Positions 10,401 through 18,953 of a DNA stretch of 64,000 bases are shown here, one piece after another. The stretch is from assembly GCF_900660755.1 (NCBI RefSeq), contig NZ_LR215050.1:1364001-1428000 (forward strand). Reading direction: 5' to 3'. The first letter of the stretch is position 1. The number at the start of each line of letters is the position of its first letter. Source of the stretch: Acholeplasma hippikon (lineage in GTDB: Bacteria; Bacillota_I; Bacilli_A; Acholeplasmatales; Acholeplasmataceae). Made by a program: the position numbers and the translations under genes. A model generated the notes under the pieces. The model worked only from the letters and a program-made list of their open reading frames with translations, was not told where the DNA came from and did no database searches.

Positions 10401-13400
10401 TATTAAAGTGAATGCTGCAGTTGATGGTTCAACAGCTAAAAATATTAGCTGGTTAACTAATCCAACATTAGGTACAGGTAACTCAATACTTCAAATGGCA
10501 CTTAAATCTGATTATAATTCAAGAGGTGTAGCAGTATTTAAGAATTATGAAGGTAAGAATGTTATTGAACAATTTACTGGTGCAGCAGATGTTAACCAAC
10601 GCTATGCCGTTAGAATTAACTATGCTGAAGCCTTAGATTTACAAGCAGGTAAAACTTATGTTTACCGTGTTGGTGATGGCCAAAATTGGTCAGATACAAG
10701 AGAAATTTCAACATCAATTAACAATTCAGAAACAAACTTCTTCATTTTAGGAGACGTTCAAACACATAACTACCAAGAATTAGCTAACTCATTAGCATCA
10801 ATTAATCATTCTAAACGTTATGACTTTGGTATTTCAACAGGGGATTTAGTTGATGAATTAAGTAAGTGGGATCCATTCTATCAAACTTCAAGAGTACTTG
10901 CAGAATCATGGATTGGTAATGTAGACATGATTAGTGCTTTAGGTAACCATGAATACATGGGTGATGGTGATGGAAGAATTAGTGGTGCTTACTATAATTT
11001 ACCTGGTCATGAAAATGGTCCAGTTACGCACTATTCAGTAAGATATGGTAGTGTTTATATTGCAGTTATTAACTTTACACAAGATAGAGCAGGTTTAATC
11101 AATTCATTAGAATGGATTGTTGAAGATGCTAATAATTCAGATGCTGCATGGAAAATCCTTGTTGCTCACCAACCAACATATTACACAAATATTATTGGTG
11201 GTAATGGACTATTCTATGAAGTTGTTCCACAATATGCAACTTTAGCTGGTATTGATTTTGTCTTCTCTGGACATGATCACTCATATGCAAGAACAAAACC
11301 AATGATTAATAATGTAGTTAATCAAGATGGTACTGTTTATGTAATTTCAGGTTCAATTGGTGAAAAATCATATTCAGCTTGGAATACACCTGAATTTAAT
11401 TTCGAAATTGTATTAGATAATTATGATGCAGTTTACATGACTGTAACAGCAACTGATACTACATTTACATATAACTTATATGAAACAACAGGTGTTTTAG
11501 TTGATTCATATACAAAGACTAAAAATGTAGATAAGACTGGTGAAAGGTTCTATATTGAAGGCGATAGATTAATCTCTTCAGTAACTGGATATTCTATTCC
11601 TTTAGCAAGCTATACTGGATTTGCCTATGTTGAAGCAACTGGTGCTAAGAAGTACTTCATTGCTGGTAATGCAGTAAAGGGTTGGTTTAGTGTTTCAAAT
11701 AAAACATATTATGCGTATAACGATGGTACTATTGCAACTGAAAATATTACAATTGAAAATGCTGATATGTATTTTGATGAAGATGGTGTATTCAAAGGTG
11801 GTGTAACAGGGTTTATAGAGTATCAAGGAAAAATTAGGTATTATGTAAATGGGGAGTACTTAACTTCTTGGCAAACTATTGAAGGGTATGTTTATTATTT
11901 TTCAACAGCTGATGGAACAATGCGATTTGGAGAAACAATCATTCACGGAGAAACAGAATTATTTGATAGCCTAGGGAGATTACAAAAGGGAAGATGGGTA
12001 TATAGCAATTCTGGTATTCAGTACTACTTTGGATTACAAGTGAAAGGTTGGTATCAATTAAATGATGATTGGTATTATTTTTCTACAGCAAATGGAGTGA
12101 TGAGAACTGGACAAACAAAAATCAGTTCAAAAGATTATGTATTTGATTCGACAGGTAAATTAGTTATTGGAGCCTTCGTGAATGAACTTAGTGGTACTCG
12201 ATACTATTGGGGGCCAAATTATGTAACTGGTTGGCAAAAAATAGATGGTTTACTTTATTATTTTGATACATTGGGTTATATGGTAAAAGGGAATCAAACA
12301 ATTAATGGTATTAGTTTAGAATTTAATAGTGATGGGGTATTTGTTGAAAAAATAGATTATCCTAATGGTTTCATTGAAAGTTATTTGGGTATAAGATATT
12401 ACATAAATAATATTTATCAAACTGGATGGATTGATTATCAAGGACACAAATATTTTGCTGATAATCAAGGGTATTTAGTGATAAATAGATCTTTAAATAT
12501 TGAAGGTATTGTATATGCATTTGATAAAGAAGGAAAACTTATTAATTCAAACAACATAACTCGACTCTATACTGTATATTTTGTTGATTACAATGGTAAT
12601 CCGTTATCAATCCAGCAAATCTACCCAGGTGAAAGCGCATTTGCTCCTATTCCTCAAACAAGACTCGGATATACTTTTACTGGTTGGGATAAATCATTTG
12701 ATGAAGTTATGTCTAATATGTATGTTTATGCAACATACGAAAAGACTTTAGTAAATGTAAACTTTGATATTGAAAATGTTACCATAGAAGGTCAAGAAAG
12801 TTTCCTATGGAATGAAAAAACTGCATATGATTTCATCGTACCTCTTGGGTATGAACTATTCTATTATGATGTGATTGGAGCTAATTATAAATTTAATGGT
12901 AATCGTATAGAAATCATTAATCCTTCTGAAGAAATTACAATTTATCTTTGGGCTAAACCTATATCTAATTTGCCAATACTAATGATTGATACCAATAATA
13001 TTCCTATTTTGGATAAAGAAAATTATATTTCAGGAAGCGTACATTTAACAAATGCTGATGAATATGAAGATGTTTATGCCTCAATGGGTATTCGTGGACG
13101 AGGTAATTCAACTTGGAGTATGCCTAAAAAACCATATAGAATTAAATTTGACAAGAGGGTATCACTATTAGGAATGAAGTCAGCAAAAAATTATGTATTA
13201 TTGGCGGATTATGCAGATAAATCATTATTAAGGAATTATTTAGCACATGAAATGGCTTCATATTTAAATACAAGTTATAAATTGCAGTATGAACATGTGG
13301 TTGTATATTTAAATGGAGAGTATCAAGGAATATATTTATTAACAGAACAAGTTCAAATTGACGAAAATCGTTTATGGATAGATGATAAAGATCAAGCATT

Positions 13401-14130
13401 TGATGCAGGGTTTTTAATTGAACTAGATTCTAGAGACAGGGCTATGGAAGAGGGAGAAGAAAATTTTGAATATATAATTGTTACTGGTAAATACTATGTA
13501 ATTAAGTCACCAGATATGAGAGACTTTTCAGATTTAGTTAGAGAAGCAAAAATTAATTATATTAAATCTTATATTAGAGATATGGAACAATCATTTATAG
13601 ATGGAACATATGAAAACTATATTGACATAGATTCTGCAATTGATTTTTGGATTATTCAAGAACTTTTCAAGAATAATGATGCAGCTTTCTCGAGTTTTTA
13701 TTTTCATAAAGAGAAAAATGGAAAAATAAAGCTTGGACCATTATGGGATTTTGATATAGCTTTAGGTAATGTAAATTATAATGGAAATGACAACCCAGAG
13801 GGACTATGGGTAGAAACACAAAATGTGTGGCTTAAATCATTATTGTTATATAATATAGAATTTAGAGTGAAATACTATTCAAGATTTTTAGAAATTATTG
13901 AATTCTATGTTCCAATGCTATTAAATAACATGAATAATGAAGCTAATAGAATTAGAGAAGACGCAATTCGAAACTTTACTAAATGGAATATATTGGATAA
14001 ATATGTATGGCCAAATCCTGACCCAGTTGTCTCAGCAAATACATATTCAAAACAAGTTAGATATATTACAGATTTTATAATTATCCGCACAGAATGGTTA
14101 AGAGAAACTTTAAAAAATAAACTTAATTAA
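7405..14130 (+). CDS. Giant secreted fusion: NAGPA-type phosphodiester glycosidase, metallophosphoesterase, wall-binding repeats, CotH-type kinase
   Basis: The 2241 residues start after GGAGG (7389-7393). Residues 1-31 are a signal peptide. About 50-295 is a NAGPA/phosphodiester glycosidase domain with signature LNLDGGGSTT (252-261). About 300-480 looks Ig-like, 480-650 is a carbohydrate-binding-like jelly roll, and 770-890 is cohesin-like. About 990-1370 is a purple-acid-phosphatase-like unit: a fibronectin-like start, then GDV (D1117), GDLVD (D1147), GNHE (1180-1183), VAHQ (H1255) and GHDHSY (1289-1294). Residues 1415-1720 are choline/glucan-type cell-wall-binding repeats (YYF, GWxxxxGxxYY), 1722-1780 an InlB-like repeat, and 1855-2235 a CotH kinase domain with KKPYRIKFDK, LLGMKSAKNYVLLADYADKS and GPLWDFD (2111-2117). 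The N-terminal domains suggest cleavage of phosphodiester and phosphomonoester groups on surface glycans, the C-terminal one protein or glycan phosphorylation. Substrates are unknown. No membrane anchor is visible. The last third is more AT-rich. Confidence 0.88.
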   Translation: MKIKNILPKSFILVLAAFMLIFTLTTNKAYGSTYMPPDGRFLIAYNESRLAPGINEAEVITNGADGKSQVTGYALEVDINLPTAGIIATYKDHNASVWGMQTVRQQAAAAERKTGLNIVAGVNADFYNMSTGQPIGALVMNGVQYNGASYEPFFAILKDGSAYIGENHEYAAMKDDIKEAVGGSIVMVKNGVLNVPSDLYYDQLNPRTAIGIKADGKVILYTADGRNYPQSVGLSLGDLAQMMKSLGAVTALNLDGGGSTTYVSKREGTGELTLRNVPSDGVERTVSSSLLVYSTAMYDGKFNHASISPTYGLYTPYTELDFNALGVDSAGGPANLPTDLEWRVDDPTFGTINEFGHFVSSGKEGTFTVSLYRNGVNVGSATNEIRIPDEVRFKNPEMSLGFEKVSDLGLQAFHQGRPITINDNDFDFEYDQAMGTFNGRWFTSSDSASLTGTIVAHYKYAPVSGELILTVGQLPVVIYDFEDPETVMSTWNVSTALRNEKGSIEVVDYSSGEPVRFGDKSLKLNFDFTEGLLGTTLGVYAGVATSVDIPGMPTHIGMWVYATPEAQGFWLRMRVYDVTGQIQQVDFSKEGLGIDWLGWKYVEGSLENYSGPFRTLDSQMIRLMMLRSGQPNSMGQMVAGTIYIDDIRVVYGANTDDLVQPIVESVRLNGEEVDGQTFTTNTFTLESYFTDDMTDKYATGMDYDKINVLIDGVNYRGNEHFYALDAGGNRVFLNDIVLPDGEHEIKLIIRDNFGNETEVTRYFNVDTKTANKVRLVPRTEKPILGQQFIVDVTADMVDSVDGLNLVLNSNTQPADVIFNENFEGTYTYNSILKTITIQGERINDTSESLNKVIASVIYNVPANANQNTQMGYSVKSGEITYRDQDPNPNYLSTFSIRPYLSNVVAGLNLSTGIVIHQVEGHYLVTDREGNPVDQAEVFLVTPSGDISLGLTDTDGLLSDEVIPSTIGQTQIYAVKGNEISFKVNVHTVLPFGESASPFNIKVNAAVDGSTAKNISWLTNPTLGTGNSILQMALKSDYNSRGVAVFKNYEGKNVIEQFTGAADVNQRYAVRINYAEALDLQAGKTYVYRVGDGQNWSDTREISTSINNSETNFFILGDVQTHNYQELANSLASINHSKRYDFGISTGDLVDELSKWDPFYQTSRVLAESWIGNVDMISALGNHEYMGDGDGRISGAYYNLPGHENGPVTHYSVRYGSVYIAVINFTQDRAGLINSLEWIVEDANNSDAAWKILVAHQPTYYTNIIGGNGLFYEVVPQYATLAGIDFVFSGHDHSYARTKPMINNVVNQDGTVYVISGSIGEKSYSAWNTPEFNFEIVLDNYDAVYMTVTATDTTFTYNLYETTGVLVDSYTKTKNVDKTGERFYIEGDRLISSVTGYSIPLASYTGFAYVEATGAKKYFIAGNAVKGWFSVSNKTYYAYNDGTIATENITIENADMYFDEDGVFKGGVTGFIEYQGKIRYYVNGEYLTSWQTIEGYVYYFSTADGTMRFGETIIHGETELFDSLGRLQKGRWVYSNSGIQYYFGLQVKGWYQLNDDWYYFSTANGVMRTGQTKISSKDYVFDSTGKLVIGAFVNELSGTRYYWGPNYVTGWQKIDGLLYYFDTLGYMVKGNQTINGISLEFNSDGVFVEKIDYPNGFIESYLGIRYYINNIYQTGWIDYQGHKYFADNQGYLVINRSLNIEGIVYAFDKEGKLINSNNITRLYTVYFVDYNGNPLSIQQIYPGESAFAPIPQTRLGYTFTGWDKSFDEVMSNMYVYATYEKTLVNVNFDIENVTIEGQESFLWNEKTAYDFIVPLGYELFYYDVIGANYKFNGNRIEIINPSEEITIYLWAKPISNLPILMIDTNNIPILDKENYISGSVHLTNADEYEDVYASMGIRGRGNSTWSMPKKPYRIKFDKRVSLLGMKSAKNYVLLADYADKSLLRNYLAHEMASYLNTSYKLQYEHVVVYLNGEYQGIYLLTEQVQIDENRLWIDDKDQAFDAGFLIELDSRDRAMEEGEENFEYIIVTGKYYVIKSPDMRDFSDLVREAKINYIKSYIRDMEQSFIDGTYENYIDIDSAIDFWIIQELFKNNDAAFSSFYFHKEKNGKIKLGPLWDFDIALGNVNYNGNDNPEGLWVETQNVWLKSLLLYNIEFRVKYYSRFLEIIEFYVPMLLNNMNNEANRIREDAIRNFTKWNILDKYVWPNPDPVVSANTYSKQVRYITDFIIIRTEWLRETLKNKLN

Positions 14131-14207
14131 TTACTATAAAGTACTTAATATTTATTAATTCTATAGTTTTCTCTAAATTAATAACTGTTATATTACAGAC
14201 TATTTTT

Positions 14208-14250
14208 AAAAATGATTGTTCCTTAATGGAATGATCATTTTTATTTTGTT
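14208..14250 (+). terminator. Terminator-like hairpin after the giant gene
   Basis: Arms 14208-14222 and 14228-14242 pair at 13 of 15 positions around a 5-base loop, followed by a T-rich stretch (TTATTTTGTTTG). Confidence 0.65.
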
Positions 14251-14576
14251 TGTTTCTAAGTATATTCGATTATTTTTAGTTTTATTAAGATAAAATTATA
14301 AAAGATTTATTTTAGCAATTTTTTTATTTTCAGACAACTTTTATTATTATATGGGTAACTTTTTTGTCTTCTCTTTTAATTTGATTGAACACGTTAATCT
14401 ATTGTTTGAGTGTTGTTTCATTCATTTTCTTAGCAAGTTTATAAATTTTCTCCTATACTTTATATATAAACAATATTAAACAAAATACAGAAGGATGTGT
14501 ATTAGTTCAAATGTAATTGAAGTTTTTTACTTAATACATAAATAAATAAACGAAAATAACTTATTTTTTTTGTCAA

Positions 14577-14606
14577 TTACAATAATTTGATTGCGAATTT
14601 TATAAT
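14577..14606 (+). promoter_or_regulatory. Likely promoter of the polysaccharide cluster
   Basis: TTACAA (14577-14582), 18-base spacer, perfect TATAAT (14601-14606), 55 bases before ATG 14661. Other TAATAA boxes nearby make the exact start uncertain. Confidence 0.5.
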
Positions 14607-14660
14607 AATATGTAATAATAATCTTGTATTGTTCGCTAACTAAACAAACAAAGGGGAAAT

Positions 14661-15281
14661 ATGAGTAGATTAGATTTTTTTAAAACAACACCAATTCATA
14701 AAGAATATATTATATTAGACTATCTAAGTAAAAATGCCAAAGTAACCCAACGTGACATTTCAAGTGTCGCGTCTATTTCATTGGCAATGGTTAATCAATA
14801 CCTAGATACTTATGAAAAAGAAGGATATTTATCTAAGGTTTACTTAAATAATAAAAATATGGAATACCATATTACAGAAAAAGGAATACAGCGAAAAAAA
14901 TATTTAAACATTAAATATTTAGAATCTGCTAGAGATGTATATCAAGATGCAAAAGCAAATATTAAAGTATTCTTAAATGACATTATGAGTAAGGGATTTA
15001 GAAAAATACTTTTATATGGCGCAGGAGATGTAGCAGATATTATTTTATTAGTGATTAATAGCGAACCAGAAATTAATTTAGAAGTTTGCGGGATTATTGA
15101 TGATAATCCAGCAAAACATGGATCTAAAATATTTAGCACTAAAATTATTGGCATTAATGATTTAAAAGTTCATGAACATGATGCAGTTTTAATTGCTAGT
15201 TATGCATATTATGAAAAGATGTATGACAACTTAATTAAAAATAATTATGATAAAAACAAAATTTTAAAATACTTTGGATGA
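14661..15281 (+). CDS. Winged-helix regulator fused to a Rossmann-like domain
   Basis: The 206-residue cytoplasmic protein has a MarR-type winged helix in residues 1-75 (NAKVTQRDISSVASISLAM is the recognition-helix region). Its second half (from about 105) has a nucleotide-binding-type start, ILLYGAGDVAD, then VCGIIDDNP and AVLIASYAYY. That half resembles the N-terminal Rossmann unit of PglD/CapD-like proteins that read or modify nucleotide sugars. It is the first gene of the polysaccharide operon, 9 bases before ugd, with AAAGGGGAAAT as ribosome binding site. Inference: it senses a nucleotide or nucleotide-sugar and controls the cluster. A DNA target was not identified. Confidence 0.7.
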   Translation: MSRLDFFKTTPIHKEYIILDYLSKNAKVTQRDISSVASISLAMVNQYLDTYEKEGYLSKVYLNNKNMEYHITEKGIQRKKYLNIKYLESARDVYQDAKANIKVFLNDIMSKGFRKILLYGAGDVADIILLVINSEPEINLEVCGIIDDNPAKHGSKIFSTKIIGINDLKVHEHDAVLIASYAYYEKMYDNLIKNNYDKNKILKYFG

Positions 15282-15290
15282 GGTGAATTA

Positions 15291-16457
15291 ATGAAAATTA
15301 CAATTGTTGGAACTGGATATGTTGGGCTTTCAAATGCAGTATTATTAAGTCAATTTAATGAGGTAACTGCTTTTGATATTAATGAGTCAAAAATTAATTT
15401 GATTAATCAAAAAATATCTCCTATTGTCGATAAAGAATTAGAAGAATATATAACGCATAAAGAACTAAAATTAAAGGCATCTATATACGAAGATGTCGCA
15501 TTTGATAATCCAAAATTTATTATAATTGCAACACCAACTAATTATGATTCTCAACTTAACTATTTTGATACGTCAAGTGTAGATCAAACAATCGAAAAAA
15601 TAAACAAAAGAGAGCTTAAATCAACTGTAATTATTAAATCTACAGTACCTGTTGGGTATACCGAAGAAATAAGCAAGAAATATCCCAATTTAGAAATTAT
15701 TTTTTCTCCTGAATTTTTAAGAGAGGGTAAAGCATTGTATGATAATCTTTATCCATCAAGAATAATTATTGGAAGTAATTCTGAAAATGCAAAAGCGTTT
15801 GCTAATTTGCTGCTTCAAGGATCGCTAAAAGAAAATACACCAGTATTATTTACGGGTTCAACAGAAGCTGAAGCAATTAAATTATTCTCTAATACATATT
15901 TAGCGTTAAGAGTCGCTTTCTTTAATGAATTAGATACTTATGCTGAGATAAGAGGATTAAATACAAAGGAAATTATAGAAGGGGTTGGATTAGATCCTAG
16001 AATTGGTAGTCATTATAATAATCCATCATTTGGATATGGAGGCTATTGCTTACCAAAAGATACTAAACAATTACTTGCTAATTATCAAGATATACCACAA
16101 AATATTATGACTGCAATTGTAGATGCAAATAGAACAAGAAAAGACCATATTGCAGAGATGATTCTAAGCCGCAAACCCAATAAAGTTGGTATTTACAGAT
16201 TGGTTATGAAAAATGATTCTGATAATTTTAGATCCTCATCTATCCAAGGAATTATGAAGAGAATTAAAGCTAAAGGAATTGAAGTTATTGTGTTTGAACC
16301 GGTTTTAACTGAAGACACTTTTTATAATTCTAAAGTAGAAAGAGATTTTGAAAAGTTTATTGCAGAAGCAGATGTAATTGTATCTAATAGATTTTATAAA
16401 GAATTGGAAAAAGTTAAAGATAAGGTTTATACACGAGACATATTTAATAGAGACTAG
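15291..16457 (+). CDS. ugd: UDP-glucose 6-dehydrogenase
   Basis: It oxidises UDP-glucose to UDP-glucuronate with two NAD. The 388 residues match the enterobacterial-type Ugd in length and layout: NAD motif GTGYVGL (7-13), [23 protein letters not shown], the central helix with [17 protein letters not shown], and [14 protein letters not shown] carrying the catalytic Cys253. It ends VYTRDIF like the enterobacterial enzyme, so this subfamily is clear. GAGGTGA overlapping the previous stop serves as ribosome binding site. The next gene is a UDP-glucuronate 4-epimerase, so the pathway goes on to UDP-galacturonate. Confidence 0.95.
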   Translation: MKITIVGTGYVGLSNAVLLSQFNEVTAFDINESKINLINQKISPIVDKELEEYITHKELKLKASIYEDVAFDNPKFIIIATPTNYDSQLNYFDTSSVDQTIEKINKRELKSTVIIKSTVPVGYTEEISKKYPNLEIIFSPEFLREGKALYDNLYPSRIIIGSNSENAKAFANLLLQGSLKENTPVLFTGSTEAEAIKLFSNTYLALRVAFFNELDTYAEIRGLNTKEIIEGVGLDPRIGSHYNNPSFGYGGYCLPKDTKQLLANYQDIPQNIMTAIVDANRTRKDHIAEMILSRKPNKVGIYRLVMKNDSDNFRSSSIQGIMKRIKAKGIEVIVFEPVLTEDTFYNSKVERDFEKFIAEADVIVSNRFYKELEKVKDKVYTRDIFNRD

Positions 16458-16465
16458 GTGAGAGA

Positions 16466-17479
16466 ATGAATAAAAGTATTTTAATTACGGGAGCAGCAGG
16501 ATTTATAGGATACCATCTTGCCAAAAAATTATTAGAAAAAGGGCTAAATATAATTGGTGTTGATAACTTAAATGATTATTATGATGTGAACTTAAAAAAA
16601 ACGAGATTAAGTGAATTACTTCAGTTTGAAAACTTTAGTTTTAAAAAGTTTGATATCTCAGATTTAGCGTCGATGGAATCACTTTTCATTCAAAATAGTA
16701 TTGATATTGTGATTAATCTTGCAGCTCAAGCAGGAGTTAGATATTCAATTGAAAACCCAAGTGTTTACATTCAAAGTAATATCATTGGGTTTTATAATAT
16801 TTTAGAATTATGTAGAAAGTATCCTGTTAGACACTTGTTATATGCATCAAGTAGTTCAGTTTATGGCGCAAACAAGAAAATTCCATTTGAGGAAACTGAT
16901 TTTGTTGATAATCCTGTGTCTTTGTATGCTGCTACTAAAAAAAGCAATGAATTAATGGCTCATACATATAGTCATCTTTATAAAATTCCTAGTACAGGAT
17001 TAAGATTCTTTACTGTATATGGACCACTTGGAAGACCAGATATGGCTTATTTTAGTTTTACAAATAAATTTTTCAATAATGAACCAATTCAAATTTTTAA
17101 TAATGGTAATTTTGATAATGATTTATATAGAGACTTTACATATGTCGATGACATAGTGGAAGGAATCGAAAGATTGATTGATATTCCCCCAGTAGATCAT
17201 AATCCTATGTATAGAGTACTTAATATAGGTAACAATAATCCTGAGAAATTAATGGTATTTATTAATGCGTTAGAAAATGCATTATCCCATTCTCTAGGTA
17301 AAGAAGTTGAACTAATAAAAGAATTTTGTCCATTAAAACCAGGCGATGTACATAAAACGTATGCCTCAACCGAAAAGTTAGAAAAATTAATAGGATTTAA
17401 ACCTAAAACACCTATTCAAGAAGGATTAGTTAAATTTACAGATTGGTATGTAAAGTACTATAGAAAGGTTAATTTATGA
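16466..17479 (+). CDS. UDP-glucuronate 4-epimerase (extended SDR)
   Basis: The 337-residue extended short-chain dehydrogenase has GAAGFIG (NAD motif), VDNLNDYYDVNLKK, LAAQAGVRYS, ASSSSVYG and YAATKKSNE (catalytic Tyr-x3-Lys), then RFFTVYGPLGRPDMA. The LNDYYDVNLKK and AAQAGVRYSIENP segments are typical of the CapI/WbnF UDP-glucuronate 4-epimerase group. It follows ugd after 8 bases, so UDP-galacturonate is the expected product. UDP-glucose 4-epimerase is the alternative, but the ugd context and motifs argue against it. Its stop overlaps the next start (ATGA). Confidence 0.88.
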   Translation: MNKSILITGAAGFIGYHLAKKLLEKGLNIIGVDNLNDYYDVNLKKTRLSELLQFENFSFKKFDISDLASMESLFIQNSIDIVINLAAQAGVRYSIENPSVYIQSNIIGFYNILELCRKYPVRHLLYASSSSVYGANKKIPFEETDFVDNPVSLYAATKKSNELMAHTYSHLYKIPSTGLRFFTVYGPLGRPDMAYFSFTNKFFNNEPIQIFNNGNFDNDLYRDFTYVDDIVEGIERLIDIPPVDHNPMYRVLNIGNNNPEKLMVFINALENALSHSLGKEVELIKEFCPLKPGDVHKTYASTEKLEKLIGFKPKTPIQEGLVKFTDWYVKYYRKVNL

Positions 17480-18090
17480 TTTATAAAATTTTCAAAATAA
17501 TAATGGACTTTTTATTATCTTTAATTGGAATTATTATTTTATCACCAATATTTTTAGTTTGTATTATATGGATAAAATTAGATTCTAAAGGACCGGTATT
17601 ATTCAAGCAAAAGCGAGTTGGGAAAGACAAAAAACTTTTCTATATTTGGAAATTTAGGACAATGAGAATTGATACACCTTCTGATACACCCACACATCTT
17701 TTATCTAATCCAGATCAATGGATCACTAAATCTGGAAAATTTTTAAGAAAAACAAGTTTAGATGAATTACCACAAATATTTAATATTTTACAGGGTAAAA
17801 TGTCGATAATTGGTCCTAGACCAGCCTTATGGAATCAATATGATCTTATTGATGAGAGAGATAAATATGGAGCAAACGATATTCTGCCTGGATTAACTGG
17901 ATATGCACAAATAAAAGGCCGTGATGAACTGATTATTGCAGATAAAGCAAAATTAGATGGATACTACAAGCAGAATATGAATTTGTGGTTAGATATCAAG
18001 ATTTTTTTTGGAACGATTATTAGTGTATTGAAATCAGATGGGGTTGTAGAAGGGAAACAAAATAGAGATGAAAAGGATATTGAAAAGTGA
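17476..18090 (+). CDS. Initiating sugar-phosphate transferase (PglC/WcaJ-type monotopic phosphoglycosyltransferase)
   Basis: It would load the first sugar-1-phosphate onto undecaprenyl phosphate at the inner face of the membrane. The 204-residue protein is the small, single-domain type: one N-terminal membrane segment (about 8-30), then KRVGKDKKLF, YIWKFRTMR, TSLDELPQ (catalytic Asp-Glu pair), MSIIGPRPA and GLTGYAQIKGRDEL. These are the diagnostic motifs of the bacterial sugar transferase family. It overlaps both neighbours by ATGA junctions, so translation is coupled. The first sugar cannot be read from sequence; the neighbouring SDR suggests a modified hexose. Confidence 0.93.
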   Translation: MIYKIFKIIMDFLLSLIGIIILSPIFLVCIIWIKLDSKGPVLFKQKRVGKDKKLFYIWKFRTMRIDTPSDTPTHLLSNPDQWITKSGKFLRKTSLDELPQIFNILQGKMSIIGPRPALWNQYDLIDERDKYGANDILPGLTGYAQIKGRDELIIADKAKLDGYYKQNMNLWLDIKIFFGTIISVLKSDGVVEGKQNRDEKDIEK

Positions 18091-18953
18091 AAAGGATATT
18101 AATAACAGGCGTCAATAGTTTTATTGGTACAAGTATAGAGAATGAATTAATTAAATATCCTATGAATTATACTGTGGATTCAATTGACATGAAAAATAAT
18201 GATTGGAAAAAATATGATTTTAGTTTGTATGACTATGTATTTCATGTTGCTGGTATTGCTCATGTATCAAATGACAAAAAATTAGATGATTTATATTACA
18301 AAGTGAATAGAGATTTAGCTATTGAGACTGCATTATATGCGAAAAATTCAGGTGTCAAAAACTTTATTTTTATGAGCAGTATGATTATTTATGGTGAAGA
18401 TAACAAGTATTTTAATAAAAAACCAATTGATAGAAATAGTTATAATCCTACAAGTGCCTATGGAAAAAGTAAACTTGCAGCGGATTTAGAAATTCAAAAG
18501 CTTCAATCAGACTCATTTAATGTATCTATAATTAGAACTCCAGTTGTATATGGAAAAGGGTCAAAAGGAAATTTTACCAAACTACAAAAAATGGCAAAGT
18601 ATTTTTTATTTGTACCGACAATAAAAAATCAAAAAAGCATGATATATATTGATAATTTAGTTAAAGCTATAAAAAAAATAATTGATAATGGCTTATCTGG
18701 TGTTTTTTATCCACAAAATTCGTATTATGTAAGTACGGTTGATATTATTGTTGAAACTAGAAAAATAATGAAGAAAAAGACGTTTAGGCTTCGCATTTTA
18801 AATATAGTTATTTGGTTCCTATCTTTATTTAGTAAGAAAATCACTAAAATTTTCGGAAACAAATATTATCAAGTTTTCGATGATGATAATTTAATCTTTG
18901 ACGGCTATAGTTTTGAAGAAACAGTTGCCTTAACCTATGAGGGAGAAAAATGA
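18087..18953 (+). CDS. NAD-dependent epimerase/dehydratase (atypical SDR) of the polysaccharide cluster
   Basis: The 288-residue protein has ILITGVNSFIGT (NAD motif), HVAGIAHVS, FMSSMIIYGE and YGKSKLAAD (Tyr-x3-Lys), then RTPVVYGKGSKGNF. The pattern matches capsule-cluster SDRs annotated as UDP-hexose 4-epimerases or 4-ketoreductases. Residues about 230-250 form a hydrophobic segment (ILNIVIWFLSLFS), unusual for a soluble SDR and hinting at membrane contact. It follows the initiating transferase with an overlap. A Gnu-like lipid-linked sugar epimerase would fit, but this is inference. Substrate is uncertain. Confidence 0.75.
   Translation: MKRILITGVNSFIGTSIENELIKYPMNYTVDSIDMKNNDWKKYDFSLYDYVFHVAGIAHVSNDKKLDDLYYKVNRDLAIETALYAKNSGVKNFIFMSSMIIYGEDNKYFNKKPIDRNSYNPTSAYGKSKLAADLEIQKLQSDSFNVSIIRTPVVYGKGSKGNFTKLQKMAKYFLFVPTIKNQKSMIYIDNLVKAIKKIIDNGLSGVFYPQNSYYVSTVDIIVETRKIMKKKTFRLRILNIVIWFLSLFSKKITKIFGNKYYQVFDDDNLIFDGYSFEETVALTYEGEK

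Larger units (their letters stand above)
14131..14660. other. 530-base intergenic region, very AT-rich
   Basis: It holds the hairpin at 14208-14250 and a promoter near 14577-14606; the rest is low-complexity A/T. I see no tRNA-like fold, riboswitch core, coding frame with a ribosome binding site, or insertion-sequence ends. It separates the surface-protein pair from the polysaccharide cluster. Confidence 0.6.

Noticed and set aside
14131-14660. Replication origin or small RNA gene in the AT-rich intergenic region
   Set aside because: No DnaA-box cluster and no strong structure besides the terminator hairpin.
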